From: Lentilactobacillus fungorum
Lineage (GTDB): Bacteria > Bacillota > Bacilli > Lactobacillales > Lactobacillaceae
Length of the DNA: 64,000 nt
NCBI RefSeq assembly: GCF_016860605.1
Contig: NZ_BNJR01000014.1
Location: forward strand, 124,001-188,000
Reading direction: 5' to 3'
This document shows positions 1-9,319 of the stretch, in pieces. A model generated the notes under the pieces. That model was given only the letters and a program-made list of their open reading frames with translations, ran no database searches and was not told the origin of the DNA. Positions within the stretch are counted from its first letter, which is position 1; every line of letters starts with the position of its first letter. The translations under genes and the position numbers were made by a program.

Positions 1-41
1 ATCAGCCGCTTCGACTAGTCTCGAGGTGGCTGATTTTTTTA
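1..41 (+). terminator. Intrinsic terminator of a gene upstream of the window
   Basis: An inverted repeat (ATCAGCCGC against GTGGCTGAT, one G-U pair) is followed on the plus strand by a run of seven T. The orientation suits a plus-strand gene that ends before the window starts. Confidence 0.6.
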
Positions 42-75
42 TTGAGTCCAACGATTTGAGTACGGTTTATCTCTA

Positions 76-1734
76 CTATTTGGCAACGTACATCCCCTTT
101 AAGTTGAAGGATAAGCCCGCACTGTTATAGACAATGCCCTTGATTTTAGGATTTCTCATTTGGGGAATTGTTGCTTGGTAAAGTGGTGCCACTCCTTGGT
201 CGGCCATAATCACCCTTGAGGCCGCCAGCATATCTTGCCAACGTTTTTGGGCATTATTGGCATCGGTTGAAGCCGATTTTTTGACTAATTGATCATAGCG
301 ATGATTGGTCCAACCCCCTTCATTAAAGGTATTGTTAGACTGCAGGATTTGTAAGAAAGTATACGGGTCGGAATAGTCAGCTCCCCAATTCGAAACAAAG
401 AAGTCGAACTGATGATGGGTTTGCCGTTGAATTAACGTCTTCAATGGAACGGACGTAACGTCGATTGTTAAGTTGGGCAAAATTTTTTCAAGCTGGCCTT
501 GGACATATGCAGCCGAATGTTTTGCCGCAGTACTGTCACCACAGAGCACCTCTAAATGAAGCGACTTTTTCTTCAGTTGCTTCAACGCTTGTCGATACTT
601 GGTTCTAGCCTTTGATGGACTATACTCAAGTCCCGTTTGACCAAGCTTGGCCTCCTTGGTAAAATCCTCTCCTGTCTTTGGATTGCTGGCAAGTCCTTGC
701 GTCACAAACCCTTGAGCCGGAACTGACCCATCGGCCAAGACATTTTTAGTAAAGGATTGGCGATCCATCGCATACGAGAATGCCTGTCTCAATGCCCGAT
801 TTTTAAATGCTGGTCGAGTCCGTTGATTGAACTCAAGGTAGAAAATGCGGGAATCCTTTAATACATGCATGTTCTGATTATTCAATTCATTTTTAACTTG
901 TGTCCCAGACAAGGTGGCCACATCAAGTTGATTCCCCTGATACAAGTTATACATGGTTGATGGATCTTTAATCACTTGGTCATTAATCTTATCCAGATAA
1001 ACGTGCTTTTTATCCCAATAAGTTTGATTAGCTACTAGCGTCCACTTTTCATTGGTTCCAATCCAACCGTTTAGTTCAAATGGCCCATTATAGACCGTTT
1101 TCGAAGCAGTTGTCCCGTAGGCTTTTCCATATTTTTCAACAGCTTTTTGATTCTGTGGGAAGAACAGTGGAAACGCCATTAAAAGTTTGAAATAAGGGAT
1201 CGGCCGTTCCAGCGTCACTTGCAATTGATGGCTTCCAAGTGCCTTGATGCCCAACGTCGCCGGTTTGGCCTTATTAGCCTGAATTTTATTTGCGTTCTTA
1301 ATGCCATCAAAAATGTAGCCATATTGGGAAGCCGTTTTGGGATTGATGGTCCGCTGCCAACTATACACAAAATCTTTGGCGACCACCGGATCACCATTAC
1401 TCCACTTGGCATTTTTTCGGAGGTTAAATGTATAAACCTTGCCATTGGCCGATTTAGTCATCTTAGTCGCAATTCCGGGTTGAAGTTGATGATTCTTGCC
1501 GAGTCGATACAGTCCTTCGTCAGTGTTTCCAACCATCGTAATATCAATTGGCTGTGTTAATTTTGATGGGTCCAAAGTTGTTAAATCTTCCGTTTCAGAC
1601 CAATTAACAACTTGTTTGGCCGCCATATTGGCTTTTAGATTACCTGTATTTTTTACAGACTGCTTCTTGCCACAACCAGCTAATAATAACGTCACGACAA
1701 CTAAGCTGCCGATCGTACACCCAATTTTTCTCAT
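76..1734 (-). CDS. Oligopeptide ABC transporter substrate-binding lipoprotein (OppA family)
   Basis: A 552-residue extracellular lipoprotein expected to capture oligopeptides for an Opp-type ABC importer. The ATG at 1734 is chosen because GGAGG lies 8 bp upstream; in-frame codons further upstream lack such a site. The N-terminus has a charged start, a hydrophobic core and a lipobox LAGC with the lipidated Cys at about residue 21. The body matches the SBP_bac_5 family, with a typical early segment (DEGLYRL, then LRKNAKWSNGDPV and DFVYSWQR). Length is normal for OppA. No permease or ATPase gene accompanies it, so it may be an orphan binding protein serving an Opp system elsewhere. The peptide preference cannot be read from sequence. 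Confidence 0.9.
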   Translation of the reverse strand: MRKIGCTIGSLVVVTLLLAGCGKKQSVKNTGNLKANMAAKQVVNWSETEDLTTLDPSKLTQPIDITMVGNTDEGLYRLGKNHQLQPGIATKMTKSANGKVYTFNLRKNAKWSNGDPVVAKDFVYSWQRTINPKTASQYGYIFDGIKNANKIQANKAKPATLGIKALGSHQLQVTLERPIPYFKLLMAFPLFFPQNQKAVEKYGKAYGTTASKTVYNGPFELNGWIGTNEKWTLVANQTYWDKKHVYLDKINDQVIKDPSTMYNLYQGNQLDVATLSGTQVKNELNNQNMHVLKDSRIFYLEFNQRTRPAFKNRALRQAFSYAMDRQSFTKNVLADGSVPAQGFVTQGLASNPKTGEDFTKEAKLGQTGLEYSPSKARTKYRQALKQLKKKSLHLEVLCGDSTAAKHSAAYVQGQLEKILPNLTIDVTSVPLKTLIQRQTHHQFDFFVSNWGADYSDPYTFLQILQSNNTFNEGGWTNHRYDQLVKKSASTDANNAQKRWQDMLAASRVIMADQGVAPLYQATIPQMRNPKIKGIVYNSAGLSFNLKGMYVAK

Positions 1735-1884
1735 TTCGAACCTCCAAGCGAACTCCCTCATTGTATAAAAATACATTTCATTTAGTGTTTCAAGTATAAA
1801 GGGCGGCTGAGGATGCGTCAACGTTAATTTTTAATAAACTAAGATAACGATGAGAATAATCCCGTGCCATTATTGATTCAAACT

Positions 1885-1905
1885 AATCAGCTGATTGTCG
1901 ACAAT
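1885..1905. promoter_or_regulatory. Two overlapping perfect 12-bp palindromes upstream of the oppA-like gene
   Basis: AATCAGCTGATT (1885-1896) overlaps ATTGTCGACAAT (1894-1905). Both are perfect palindromes in the 361-bp gap upstream of the peptide-binding protein gene. A short inverted repeat (CTAGTGA...TCACTAG) lies around 1912-1939. They could be operators; no regulator is identified. Confidence 0.35.
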
Positions 1906-2008
1906 TCAGGACACTAGTGAGTATCCAAACCGATCACTAGCCAATCATCAGCAAACGATGAAATTCATATCAGCCCCCAGACCACCAAGTTTTCACTGTC
2001 ATCATTAA

Positions 2009-2056
2009 AAGCGCCTCACCAATCAATATCTTCAACCACTGATTGGTGAGGCGCTT
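2009..2056 (-). terminator. Strong terminator of the ABC exporter pair
   Basis: A perfect 17-bp stem (AAGCGCCTCACCAATCA and its complement) with a 14-nt loop is followed on the minus strand by TTTTAAT. It lies 40 bp past the stop of the downstream exporter gene. Confidence 0.85.
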
Positions 2057-2095
2057 AAACGTTGTCAAGGTTGCCCTCAAGTGACCCAATATTCG

Positions 2096-3889
2096 TTAGT
2101 CCAAATGTGCCGAATTTTGCAACCGAATCATATCATAGTAATAGCCCTGCTTAGCCATTAGTTCGTCATTAGTTCCCCGTTCAACAATCCGGCCAGCATC
2201 GAGGACGAGGATCAAATCGGCGTTTTGAATCGTTGACAGCCGGTGAGCAATCGCAATCGTCGTCCGTCCCTCTTGTAGCTTTGCCAGCCCGGTTTGAATC
2301 ATCTGTTCGGTTTCGGTATCAATGTTTGCAGTTGCTTCATCTAAAATCAAAATCTTAGGGTCAGTGACAATCGTTCTGGCAAATGAAATCAATTGCCGTT
2401 GACCACTGGAGTAACTCGCCCCCCGTTCAATGACCCGGGCATCATACTTATCCGGCAAATTTTCAATAAACTGATCGGCTTGAACAAAGCGAGCCGCGGC
2501 CCGAACAGCGCTATCAGAGATTGACTGATTAAACATCCGAATGTTAGATGCCACTGTCCCATAGAACATGAACGGCTCTTGTAAAACGAGCCCCATTTTT
2601 TGTCGCAGTTCTTGAATTGAGTAATCACGAATATCGCGGTCATCGATCAAAATCTGACCCTGACCAAATTCATAAAATCGCATTAACACATTAATAATCG
2701 ACGTCTTACCACTACCCGTTTCACCTACAAGGGCGACCGTTTGGCCCGGTTCGGCGACAAACGATACATCGTGTAAAACCGGATTCTCATTATCATAGGA
2801 GAAGGTCACGTGCCGGAATTCAACTTTACCGCGAGTAATCGTTGCGCCTTTAACAGGATGTTGTTGTGGTTCGATTGTTGTATCATCCATAATCCGAAAG
2901 ACCCGTGAACCAGCAACCACGCCATCTTGAAAGTCACTTAACCGATCCATCATTTCAGACATCGGGTTGTAGAAATTATTCAGATACGTGATAAACGCGT
3001 AAATGACACCAGCGGCTACATATGCATGCAAACCGCGAACCCCAAACATTCCCAAGACCAACACTGTTCCCAATGCATAAAACAGATTAATCATTGGGTT
3101 CAGCAACAAAGAGTTGATTCTAATCATCGCCTTGCGGGTGTTGTAATACTGGTCGTTGGTATCATTAAATTCGTGATTGATCCGCTTTTCTTGACGGAAC
3201 TGCTGAATCACACTAATGCCGGTAATTCCTTCGGCCAGCTTGGCGTTTAGGATACTTAAGCGTTCCCGCATCCGCCGGTACACTCGAGTACTGTAGCGTT
3301 GATAATACCAAACCATGACAAATAAAAACGGCATGAAAACCAACAGCCAAAGCGAAATCTTAACGTCAACCAAATACATGGCGACAAATGACGACACCAT
3401 GGCCGAAACGGTGACCACCAAACTATTAAATAAGGCCCAAAAATTGGCGAACGCCATCGTATCATTCGTCAACCGCGATAAAATCGATCCACTCGGTGTT
3501 TGGTCAAAATAGCGCATCCCTAAAGTATGCAGCTTGGCGAATAAACGCCTACGAGTGTATTCCAGCATGTATTCAGCCCCCATTTCATACAGGTATGACT
3601 GAACGAATTGCATGACCGCTTTGGCAACCATTCCAAAAAAGTATAAGCCGGCAAAAAACCACATCATAGCAAAATCAGTCCGTCCAACCACTAAATGACT
3701 GTCCATATAGACCTGAATAATCCGTGGCAAATAAATGTTCACAACGGCAACCGCAATCGAAAACCCCACTGAGAAGTAAAAATACCACTTGTAGGGCGCA
3801 GCATAGTGGAATAGCCGACCAATAATGTGCAGCTGCTCTTTTAGCGGAATACTCTTCGACCATGCTGATTGGTGTTTTGAGTTGTCCAT
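2096..3889 (-). CDS. ABC exporter half-transporter, canonical Walker B subunit (LmrD/YheH/BmrD type)
   Basis: A 597-residue half-transporter with an N-terminal six-helix membrane domain (about residues 35-310) and a C-terminal nucleotide-binding domain. The Walker A motif GETGSGKT lies near residue 390 and Walker B is ILILDEAT, keeping the catalytic Glu. Its signature is degenerate (SSGQ instead of LSGGQ). This complements the partner gene upstream, whose Walker B is degenerate, as in heterodimeric exporters such as LmrCD and BmrCD that have one weak and one active ATP site. Its ATG overlaps the partner's stop codon by one base (TAATG), so the two are translationally coupled. Likely role: export of drugs or amphiphilic compounds; substrate unknown. 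Confidence 0.93.
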   Translation of the reverse strand: MDNSKHQSAWSKSIPLKEQLHIIGRLFHYAAPYKWYFYFSVGFSIAVAVVNIYLPRIIQVYMDSHLVVGRTDFAMMWFFAGLYFFGMVAKAVMQFVQSYLYEMGAEYMLEYTRRRLFAKLHTLGMRYFDQTPSGSILSRLTNDTMAFANFWALFNSLVVTVSAMVSSFVAMYLVDVKISLWLLVFMPFLFVMVWYYQRYSTRVYRRMRERLSILNAKLAEGITGISVIQQFRQEKRINHEFNDTNDQYYNTRKAMIRINSLLLNPMINLFYALGTVLVLGMFGVRGLHAYVAAGVIYAFITYLNNFYNPMSEMMDRLSDFQDGVVAGSRVFRIMDDTTIEPQQHPVKGATITRGKVEFRHVTFSYDNENPVLHDVSFVAEPGQTVALVGETGSGKTSIINVLMRFYEFGQGQILIDDRDIRDYSIQELRQKMGLVLQEPFMFYGTVASNIRMFNQSISDSAVRAAARFVQADQFIENLPDKYDARVIERGASYSSGQRQLISFARTIVTDPKILILDEATANIDTETEQMIQTGLAKLQEGRTTIAIAHRLSTIQNADLILVLDAGRIVERGTNDELMAKQGYYYDMIRLQNSAHLD

Positions 3890-5640
3890 TAGTTTGCCCC
3901 TCCCTTAACTTTGGTTTCCAGTTCCTGGCGTTCAAACATTTCCTTGTACCAGCCACCTTTGACCATTAATTCATCATGGGTGCCCCGTTCGACAATTTGC
4001 CCATTATCAATCACCAAAATCTCATCGGCATTCATCACTGAACTCAATCGATGGGCGGCAATAATGGTTGTTTTATCTTTGCGTTCTTCATGCAAATTTT
4101 GTAAAATCTGCGTTTCCGTTTCGGCGTCTACTGCTGATAACGCGTCATCTAAGATTAATAATTCCGGGTTAATCAATAGTGCCCGCGCGATTGCCAGCCG
4201 TTGCCGCTGACCGCCAGAAAGCGAAATTCCTTCTTCGCCAACCGCTGTATCATACCCGGCTGGCAACCCCTTAATTTGATTGTATAGATCACTTTTTTGA
4301 GCTGCGACTTCGACCGCTTCTTGACTAGCTTCAGGACGAGCAAACCGGATATTCTCCCGGATTGTGTCGGAAAACAGGAACGTATCTTGTGGCACGTAAC
4401 CAATCGCTGGAATCAGGGCATCTAATTTATAGTGTTTAATATCAACTCCGCCAAACTTGATTGCGCCGGTGTACTGATCGAACTGCCGCAAAATCAACCG
4501 CAAGATGGTACTCTTCCCAGAGCCGACTTTGCCAACCAACCCCACGGTATGCCCAGCTGGAACCTTAAAATTAATATTCTGTAACGCCAACCGGTTGTCA
4601 TCCGGATAGGCAAACGATTGGACCTGATAATCAATCGGCCCCTTTGGTGATGCCGTCACACCATTGGGATCGTCAATGATGTCACTTTTTTGTTTGAGAA
4701 GATCCATCACCCGATCATAGCTGGCATTGCCTCGCTCCAAAATGTTAAACAACATTCCAACGGCGAACATTGGCCAAACCATCATTGCGAGATAAGAAAC
4801 AAATGATACCAATGACCCAATTGTAATGGCGCCGCTGGTTACTAAATAACCACCGTAAACAATTGTGACAACATAGGATAACGCAATAATCATCGTTGTC
4901 ATCGGGTCAAACAAAGAGTCCAATCGGTTAACCCGCCGATTAATGTTGATGGTGGTGGCAACTTGATCGTTAAAATCGTCAATATCTTCTTTTTGCTGGC
5001 CAAGGCCCTTGATTACTTTGATCCCAGTGATGCTTTCTTCAGCCTTGTTATTCAATCGGGAAAAAGCCGCTTGCGAATCTCGAAACGCAATGTGAATCTT
5101 AGTCCCTAAATACCGCGCCATAACGGCTAATAATGGGAATGGAATAATTGCAATCAACGTGAGCCGCCAATCAATCAAAGTAACCATGGCAATTAAAGTC
5201 GTGCCACCGGTAATCATTGAATCAGCGAACTGGAGAATTCCACCACCAGCCACTCGTTGAATCGCAGATAAATCATTAGTCGCGTGAGCCATTAAGTCGC
5301 CGGTTCGATACTTTTGGAAAAACGCCAAATCCATTTCAGTATAGTGGCGAAATAAACGATTTCTTAATACCCTTTCCAACTTAGCCGCTTCGCCCCAAAT
5401 AGCTGTCCGCCACATAAACCGGGCGCCATATTGCGCAACCGCCGCTACTGTCAAGACCCCCAATAAAATTGCCAAAGATTTGCCAGAAAGCTTACCATTA
5501 TGAATGGCGTCAACTAAGACACCAATAATCCGTGGTGGCACGATGCCCACCAACGCGGTTAATAGCAGACCAAATAACCCAACCAGGTAAATTTTCCATT
5601 CCTGCTTGAAATACCAGCCTAATTTGACAAAAATACTCAT
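3889..5640 (-). CDS. ABC exporter half-transporter, degenerate Walker B subunit (LmrC/YheI/BmrC type)
   Basis: About 583 residues: a membrane domain followed by an ATPase domain with Walker A GKVGSGKS near residue 370 and a canonical signature LSGGQRQR. The residue after Walker B is Asp (ILDDALSAVD) where a catalytic Glu is normal. That is the hallmark of the degenerate-site subunit in heterodimeric exporters, so it should pair with the gene directly downstream. The start is taken at the ATG at 5640, with GAGGTGG just upstream; a GTG three codons earlier overlaps that site and is less likely. It is the first gene of a two-gene operon. No regulator gene is adjacent; the next gene upstream is divergent. 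Confidence 0.93.
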   Translation of the reverse strand: MSIFVKLGWYFKQEWKIYLVGLFGLLLTALVGIVPPRIIGVLVDAIHNGKLSGKSLAILLGVLTVAAVAQYGARFMWRTAIWGEAAKLERVLRNRLFRHYTEMDLAFFQKYRTGDLMAHATNDLSAIQRVAGGGILQFADSMITGGTTLIAMVTLIDWRLTLIAIIPFPLLAVMARYLGTKIHIAFRDSQAAFSRLNNKAEESITGIKVIKGLGQQKEDIDDFNDQVATTININRRVNRLDSLFDPMTTMIIALSYVVTIVYGGYLVTSGAITIGSLVSFVSYLAMMVWPMFAVGMLFNILERGNASYDRVMDLLKQKSDIIDDPNGVTASPKGPIDYQVQSFAYPDDNRLALQNINFKVPAGHTVGLVGKVGSGKSTILRLILRQFDQYTGAIKFGGVDIKHYKLDALIPAIGYVPQDTFLFSDTIRENIRFARPEASQEAVEVAAQKSDLYNQIKGLPAGYDTAVGEEGISLSGGQRQRLAIARALLINPELLILDDALSAVDAETETQILQNLHEERKDKTTIIAAHRLSSVMNADEILVIDNGQIVERGTHDELMVKGGWYKEMFERQELETKVKGGAN

Positions 5641-5736
5641 AAACGCCACCTCATATTAAAAACTAATGAAAATCGAAATGAATGAAATATAATAATTTTA
5701 GCACATATTTATTATGTTAACACGCTTGCCATTGCT

Positions 5737-5748
5737 ATGGTGCCATTA
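5737..5748. promoter_or_regulatory. Recurrent 12-bp motif TAATGGCACCAT, copy 1
   Basis: Read on the minus strand this is TAATGGCACCAT. The same 12-mer occurs at 22256-22267 and 43625-43636. All three lie between divergently transcribed genes. Function unknown. Confidence 0.35.
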
Positions 5749-5812
5749 TAGTGTTAGTATTTTGACATCAATTATCATGAAATTCTCATAAAAAAATTAG
5801 GAGGTAATCTCT

Positions 5813-7189
5813 ATGTTCAGCGAAATTGGACAACTTGTATTTGATAACGAAGCCGTCGCCAAAACCTCCGACTTTACCATGGGATTGGAAATCGAAATGC
5901 AGCGAGTGGATGAAACTGGTCAATTAAGCCAAGAACCCTATCCGTCGGCTGCCGGCGATGAAAAAACCAACCCGTGGATTACCAATGATTTTTTGGAAAC
6001 GATGTCTGAGGTCGTCACGCCGCCAGCTGCCCATGCCTTAGATGCAATGCACTACTTATATAGTATCAACACCGCACTGCGGACGGCTTTATCACCGGGC
6101 GAACTTCTCTGGCCGCTTTCAATGCCGCCACGACTGCCAAAAGATAAAAGTCAAATTCCATTGGCTAAAATGGGGCCGAAAAAAGAAGCTTACCTAAAAG
6201 AGTGGCTAAAACGCCATGGCTTTTCAGAAGGAACTCCCTGCGGTGCCCACGTCAACTTAAGCATCGACCCGCACGTCTTTAATTTAGTGGCCGATAATAT
6301 GTCCGACCGCTTCTCTTCACACATCGATTTGCAGAATTACCTTTATGCTAAAATTGCGCAAGGATTTCTCAGGTACCGTTGGGTCATCACCTACTTATTT
6401 GGCGCTAGTCCAATCGCTGAGGCCAACTACTTTGAAAAAGGCGAAGGGCCAAGCAGCCCGATTCGAAGCATTCGCCAAAGCTCCCATGGTTTTGGCAACA
6501 AATTCACCGGCGACTACACTAGCATTCAGCGCTACGTCGATCGAATCGAGAAGGGTGTTAAGGAAGGCAAGCTGATTTCTGATTATGAGTTCCATGGCGC
6601 CGTTCGCTTTAAGGGCAATACTAATCTGAGAGAATTGCCAAAAACTGGGGTTAGCTATCTCGAATTAAGAATGTTAGATCTTGATCCTAGCAGTTCAGTT
6701 GGCATCAGAACCAATACCTTACGATTCTTCCGGTTGTTAGCTAGTTACTTCATCATGTCTCCAGGCTTGCACCCTGAAGAGGTCAATCGCGTGATTGCCC
6801 GCGCTGACGAAATGAATGAAGAAGTCTCTGAAGAACACCCTAACGACGTTTCCAAGTACCAAGCCAGTGCCCGGGCATTCCTTAACAGCTTGGAAATGTA
6901 CGCCAACAAGATCCAACTAGGCCCGGAATATCAAGAGGAATTAGATGACTTACTAGATAGGGTAGAAAATCCATTAACCACCCCAAGTGCCAAGTTAATC
7001 ACCCATTTAAAGAACGGCTCATTGACGGACTATGCTTTACGTCGAGCTACACGATATCAAGAATCAGCGCTTCAGTCAATCAGACCGTTCAAAGGTTTTG
7101 AAAACCAGGCCCATCTATCCGCCGACGAACTCAAACACGAATTGTTTAAGGGAAGTTGGGAACCTGATCAGGACAAAAAGCAGGAATAG
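5813..7189 (+). CDS. gshA: Glutamate-cysteine ligase (GshA-type)
   Basis: A 458-residue cytoplasmic ATP-dependent ligase of the gamma-glutamylcysteine synthetase family, which joins the gamma-carboxyl of glutamate to cysteine. The N-terminus carries the family hallmarks: MGLEIEMQRV (the GxE.E..R nucleotide/glutamate motif) near residue 22, then WITNDFLETMSEVVTP and LLWPLSMPPRLP, matching the order in E. coli GshA. It has no C-terminal ATP-grasp domain, so it is not the fused GshF type and would make gamma-glutamylcysteine or a related gamma-glutamyl amide, not glutathione alone. A GAGGT site precedes the ATG. It is the first of three paralogues within 7 kb and probably the best-preserved catalytic copy. 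The acceptor amine is not proven by sequence. Confidence 0.85.
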   Translation: MFSEIGQLVFDNEAVAKTSDFTMGLEIEMQRVDETGQLSQEPYPSAAGDEKTNPWITNDFLETMSEVVTPPAAHALDAMHYLYSINTALRTALSPGELLWPLSMPPRLPKDKSQIPLAKMGPKKEAYLKEWLKRHGFSEGTPCGAHVNLSIDPHVFNLVADNMSDRFSSHIDLQNYLYAKIAQGFLRYRWVITYLFGASPIAEANYFEKGEGPSSPIRSIRQSSHGFGNKFTGDYTSIQRYVDRIEKGVKEGKLISDYEFHGAVRFKGNTNLRELPKTGVSYLELRMLDLDPSSSVGIRTNTLRFFRLLASYFIMSPGLHPEEVNRVIARADEMNEEVSEEHPNDVSKYQASARAFLNSLEMYANKIQLGPEYQEELDDLLDRVENPLTTPSAKLITHLKNGSLTDYALRRATRYQESALQSIRPFKGFENQAHLSADELKHELFKGSWEPDQDKKQE

Positions 7190-7334
7190 TTAGTGCCCAA
7201 GTAAGATGAAAGCAAAATTCACGTCATTTTCATTATATTGGCGTATACTCATGGAATAGTTTTGAGGAATTAGCTCAAATGATTAATATAAGTACTAGTG
7301 AGAATGGGCAAAGTAAGGGATTAATAAAGGCGTT

Positions 7335-7384
7335 TAGAGTTGGTTGGGTGCTGGTTTTTAGGCGTCTGGTTTTGCTCACATTTA
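7335..7384. repeat. Degraded right end of an intergenic palindromic element
   Basis: The stretch ending in TTTTGCTCACA resembles the right end (TTTGCTCCGCTCAC) of the two intact 117-bp elements that follow. It looks like a decayed third tandem copy. The 459-bp gap between the gshA stop and the next start holds this and the two intact copies, and no gene. Confidence 0.4.
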
Positions 7385-7501
7385 GGACAGCTGCGCTAGG
7401 CAGAAATCTCCGTATAAGCACCTCGGACAGAAATTCCAAACCCGGGAATTCCTGTCCGAGGAGACTTATACTCCGATTTCTAACCGCCTAGCTCCGCTCA
7501 C
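7385..7501 (+). repeat. 117-bp intergenic palindromic element, copy 1
   Basis: It starts GGACAGCTGCGC and ends CTCCGCTCAC. The arms fold back on each other: GCTAGGC pairs with GCCTAGC, GTATAAG with CTTATAC, and CCTCGGACAG with CTGTCCGAGG around a CCCGGG-containing loop. It is tandem with copy 2 after an 8-bp spacer, in the same orientation. No T-run follows, so it is not an ordinary terminator. Confidence 0.85.
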
Positions 7502-7509
7502 TTTTCTTA

Positions 7510-7626
7510 GGACAGCTGCGCAAAGCAGAAAGCTCCGTGTAAGCACCTCTGGGAAAAATTCCAAGCCCGGGAATTTCTCCCAGAGGAGCCTTACACTCCG
7601 CTTTCTAGGCGCTTTGCTCCGCTCAC
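7510..7626 (+). repeat. 117-bp intergenic palindromic element, copy 2
   Basis: Same ends and length as copy 1 but different arm sequences that still pair: AAAGC with GCTTT, GTGTAAG with CTTACAC, CCTCTGGGA with TCCCAGAGG. Its right end lies 23 bp upstream of the TTG start of the amidotransferase gene, directly before that gene's ribosome binding site. Confidence 0.88.
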
Positions 7627-7649
7627 TTTTTAAATTAGGAGGGATTTAT

Positions 7650-8390
7650 TTGCGTCCACGAATTGCACTACCTGCCGACACGCTTGCTGAGGCGACCAAC
7701 GTTATTAACGAACGCAACGCCGCCTTTGCGCCTCGACCGGCAATTGAAGCTATCGTTAAATCCGGTGGCGTTCCAATTATCTTTCCGAGCGTCAACCCGG
7801 AAGACGTTCGCGATTACATGACTTTATTTGATGGTGTCTGTTTCTTAGGAGGGGCCGATGTCGACCCTACCTTTTACGGCGAAGAACCCTTTCAAAAGCT
7901 GGGGATGACCTATCTCAAGCGTGACCTGTTTGAAATTGAATTACTCAAGCAATCGGTCACTGCCGGCAAAGCGATCTTTGGCATTTGCCGCGGGATGCAG
8001 CTGATTAATGTTGGCCTTGGCGGGACCTTATATCAAGATCTATCCCAAGACCTTCACGCTACGTTGAAGCATTCCCAAGAAGCACCGGGGAATATGCCAT
8101 CTCATCACATTACTGTCGACCCCGATAGCCGTTTGCATAAGATCATTGGTTCTAGGCCATACGTGAACTCACGTCATCATCAAGCCGTTAAAGATGTGGC
8201 GCCTTACCTAAAAGTCACCGCCAGGGCAGATGATCAAGTCATCGAAAGCGTCGAATCCATTAATAACGACCAAATTTTAGCCGTTCAATGGCACCCCGAA
8301 AATATCTATAAACACTACGAAGATTCCAAGAAATTATTTAGAGATTTCGTCCAAAGAAGCCAAAAAGTTGCTGATAAAACTAGAAAATAA
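7650..8390 (+). CDS. Class I glutamine amidotransferase-like gamma-glutamyl hydrolase (peptidase C26, PuuD-like)
   Basis: A 246-residue cytoplasmic enzyme of the peptidase C26 group, which hydrolyses gamma-glutamyl amide bonds (PuuD acts on gamma-glutamyl-GABA). The nucleophile Cys is about residue 113 in FGICRGMQ, and the catalytic His and Glu are in QWHPE near the C-terminus. The TTG at 7650 is chosen because AGGAGGG ends 7 bp upstream; an earlier in-frame TTG lies inside the repeat element. It sits between gshA-type ligases, so a paired role in making and breaking gamma-glutamyl compounds is plausible, but the substrate is inferred. Its 5' leader is largely a 117-bp palindromic element. 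Confidence 0.88.
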   Translation: MRPRIALPADTLAEATNVINERNAAFAPRPAIEAIVKSGGVPIIFPSVNPEDVRDYMTLFDGVCFLGGADVDPTFYGEEPFQKLGMTYLKRDLFEIELLKQSVTAGKAIFGICRGMQLINVGLGGTLYQDLSQDLHATLKHSQEAPGNMPSHHITVDPDSRLHKIIGSRPYVNSRHHQAVKDVAPYLKVTARADDQVIESVESINNDQILAVQWHPENIYKHYEDSKKLFRDFVQRSQKVADKTRK

Positions 8391-8417
8391 CAGCCATTTC
8401 CGTACCAATATTTTCCT

Positions 8418-8458
8418 AAAAGGCTAACCCGCTTATACTTGACCGGGCTAGCCTTTTA
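8418..8458. terminator. Bidirectional-type terminator after the amidotransferase gene
   Basis: AAAAGGCTAACCCG pairs with CGGGCTAGCCTTTT around a short loop, 28 bp after the stop codon at 8390. Confidence 0.75.
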
Positions 8459-8503
8459 GCTTACACTAAAGCCACCTTTTAAGGTGTAGAGGAGTCTGCT
8501 ACT

Positions 8504-9319
8504 ATGAAAAAATTTTGCCTTGGCATTATTGCTGCGATTGGCTTATTGCTGACGCCAACCGTGATCAGTCATGCTGATAAAATCAATCTCAAGGCCGTTA
8601 ACGCCAATGTTCATCGATATTACCGAACCAACCGAGCCGTTACCATCAAGGTTGGTGTGCGTGACAAAACCGGCAAGCACTATACAAGCCGCCGGTTAAC
8701 CCTACCCAAAAACACCATTGTCAGTTCAACTAGTTCCGGGACAAATAATAAGGGCCAGCTCGACCAAATTAACATTAATGTTCAGTCCTTGAGTTATGCT
8801 GTCGAAAAACCCATTTTAAAGACCGGCAACTATCTTAGCAAACAAGATCCAACTACAAGCTATTCGGCCGCCAGATTTACTCGAGTTAAGCGGCCAGCTT
8901 ATCGGCTCGCGTATAGTAGCGGCGACCTATATGCCGGCAAAGTCCCAAGCGCCCAGGATAACTTCTATCAAACTAATCAGGTGATGATTACAACCGATGG
9001 CTATCTTGAATATTATCGATACGACCCAAGCAGCCCAATTGCTGACCCAACAAGTGGCTTTAAAACCAAACCAACGGCTGCGGCTAAAATCACCGCTACT
9101 AAGCTAAAAGGCAACTCCCGCTGGCTTTACACAAAGACAAGCGTTAAGGGCGTTGGCCAGAAATACATTCATAAATCCGGCAATTATCGTTACCGCTTGC
9201 GAATCACTAACCTCCATGACCCTCAGACCAGAAACTTTGAAGATGGTCCCGGTTTTTACAGTTATTACACAATTGGTGGGAAACGATTTTATACGCTAAT
9301 TGGTAATGATTCCGCCTAA
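8504..9319 (+). CDS. Secreted protein of unknown function
   Basis: 271 residues with a clear signal peptide: MKKF, a hydrophobic run, then a likely cleavage after SHA at about residue 24. GAGGAG precedes the ATG. The mature part is basic, rich in Tyr, Lys, Arg, Ser and Thr, with repeated short beta-like segments (for example TIKVGVRDKTGKHY and YRYRLRITNLHD), and has no sortase motif or recognised catalytic motif. It is followed by a second small secreted protein in the same direction. I do not recognise a family. Such proteins in lactobacilli are often loosely wall-associated, but that is inference. Confidence 0.75.
   Translation: MKKFCLGIIAAIGLLLTPTVISHADKINLKAVNANVHRYYRTNRAVTIKVGVRDKTGKHYTSRRLTLPKNTIVSSTSSGTNNKGQLDQININVQSLSYAVEKPILKTGNYLSKQDPTTSYSAARFTRVKRPAYRLAYSSGDLYAGKVPSAQDNFYQTNQVMITTDGYLEYYRYDPSSPIADPTSGFKTKPTAAAKITATKLKGNSRWLYTKTSVKGVGQKYIHKSGNYRYRLRITNLHDPQTRNFEDGPGFYSYYTIGGKRFYTLIGNDSA

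Noticed and set aside
7385-7626. 117-bp elements as ordinary terminators
   Set aside because: Stems are long, but no T-run follows and four copies lie just before start codons.
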